5,374 nt of DNA from assembly GCA_903882725.1 (NCBI GenBank), contig CAIRYF010000284.1:1-5374 (forward strand). Reading direction: 5' to 3'. This document shows positions 4,782 to 5,374 of the stretch, in pieces. Each line of letters starts with the position of its first letter. Position 1 is the stretch's first letter. Under the pieces are notes generated by a model. It was not told the DNA's origin. It was given only the letters and a program-made list of their open reading frames with translations, and did not search any database. Position numbers and translations under genes: made by a program. This DNA is from an uncultured Simplicispira sp. Its GTDB lineage: Bacteria > Pseudomonadota > Gammaproteobacteria > Burkholderiales > Burkholderiaceae_C.

Positions 4782-5374
4782 TTAAGCGGCTTTTTTCTGC
4801 ACGGACTGTGCCGACTGCGTGGACTGGGCTTTGGCCAGCTCGGCCAGCACTTCGTTGGCCCAGGCGCGCGGTGCCATTGGAAAGCCCAAGCGGGCGCGGC
4901 TGTCAAGGTAGCTTTTGGCCACGGCGCGCGCCATGTTGCGGATGCGGCCAATGTAGGCGGCGCGCTCGGTCACAGAAATCGCACCGCGCGCGTCGAGCAA
5001 GTTAAAGCTGTGCGCAGCCTTCAAGACTTGTTCGTAGGCTGGCAGCGCCAACTGCTGGGCCATCAGGTGCTGGGCCTGCTTTTCGTGCGCGGCAAAGGCG
5101 GTAAACAAAAAGTCGGCGTCGGCGTGCTCAAAGTTGTAGGTTGATTGTTCGACCTCGTTTTGCCTGTAGACGTCGCCATAGGTCAGCTGGGTGCCGTCGG
5201 CGGCCTCGGTCCACACCAGGTTGTAGACGTTGTCCACGCCTTGCAAATACATTGCCAAGCGCTCCAGGCCGTAGGTGATTTCGCCGGTGGCCGGTTTGCA
5301 GTCAATGCCGCCCACTTGCTGAAAGTAGGTGAACTGCGTCACCTCCATGCCGTTGAGCCAGACCTCCCAGCCCA
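4782..5374 (-). CDS. glyQ: Glycyl-tRNA synthetase alpha subunit, C-terminal part (runs off right edge)
   Basis: GlyQ is the class II catalytic subunit that forms glycyl-adenylate and charges tRNA-Gly together with GlyS. The last 196 or so residues are visible; the true start lies beyond 5374. An internal Met at 5348 is not the start: the frame continues upstream as GWEVWLNG joined to [19 protein letters not shown], a conserved GlyQ block. The next segment, [20 protein letters not shown], contains the motif-3-type arginine (LERL), and [19 protein letters not shown] follows. The C-terminal helical part contains [20 protein letters not shown] and RALAR-like positions, and ends in a family-variable Gln/Ser/Ala tail [14 protein letters not shown]. 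It is the first gene of the visible minus-strand cluster, 38 nt ahead of glyS. Confidence 0.97.
   Translation of the reverse strand, partial: GWEVWLNGMEVTQFTYFQQVGGIDCKPATGEITYGLERLAMYLQGVDNVYNLVWTEAADGTQLTYGDVYRQNEVEQSTYNFEHADADFLFTAFAAHEKQAQHLMAQQLALPAYEQVLKAAHSFNLLDARGAISVTERAAYIGRIRNMARAVAKSYLDSRARLGFPMAPRAWANEVLAELAKAQSTQSAQSVQKKAA

Noticed and set aside
2251..4785. 844-codon open frame on the plus strand, antisense to glyS and part of the membrane-protein gene
   Set aside because: It lies almost wholly opposite a certain glyS gene. The translation is Gln/His/Arg-rich, as expected when a GC-rich coding strand is read backwards, and it shows no domain. Codon bias explains its length.

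Overview
The window looks like the chromosome of a GC-rich betaproteobacterium, most likely Comamonadaceae (Burkholderiales). This rests on the TrpE N-terminus, the long GlyS, the glyQ-glyS-gmhB neighbourhood and an AxA-cleaved chalcone-isomerase-like protein, all of which read like Acidovorax/Comamonas-type sequences. No database search was possible. There is no rRNA, tRNA, CRISPR array, insertion sequence or phage gene, and most of the window is housekeeping DNA with close gene packing.

Layout. Positions 1-362 hold the first 120 codons of trpE on the minus strand, running off the left edge. Positions 363-577 are its transcribed leader. I read a 23-codon leader ORF (506-577) with two Trp codons in a Trp-Pro-Trp run, followed by a string of strong inverted repeats up to the trpE ribosome binding site. 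This is a trp attenuation-type leader, and its promoter places the predicted transcript start at or next to the leader AUG. Positions 578-719 form a divergent promoter region. Positions 720-1310 (plus strand) encode a secreted chalcone-isomerase-like protein. From the right edge leftwards, on the minus strand, lie glyQ (C-terminal 196 residues), glyS (complete), an unrecognised three-TM membrane protein, and a gmhB-like HAD phosphatase. These four have gaps of 38 and 33 nt and then a 1-nt stop/start overlap (TAATG), so they are probably one operon. The last gene ends tail to tail with the chalcone-isomerase-like gene, the two stop codons overlapping by 4 nt.

How the parts work together. glyQ and glyS make the two subunits of the alpha2beta2 glycyl-tRNA synthetase. 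The GmhB-like protein would belong to ADP-heptose (LPS core) synthesis, but its HAD motif IV has lost both acidic residues although the ORF is intact, so it may be inactive or repurposed. The trp leader would couple TrpE expression to charged tRNA-Trp. The two points most worth a second look are the trp leader (apparently leaderless, with no ordinary U-tract terminator) and the degenerate motif IV of GmhB.
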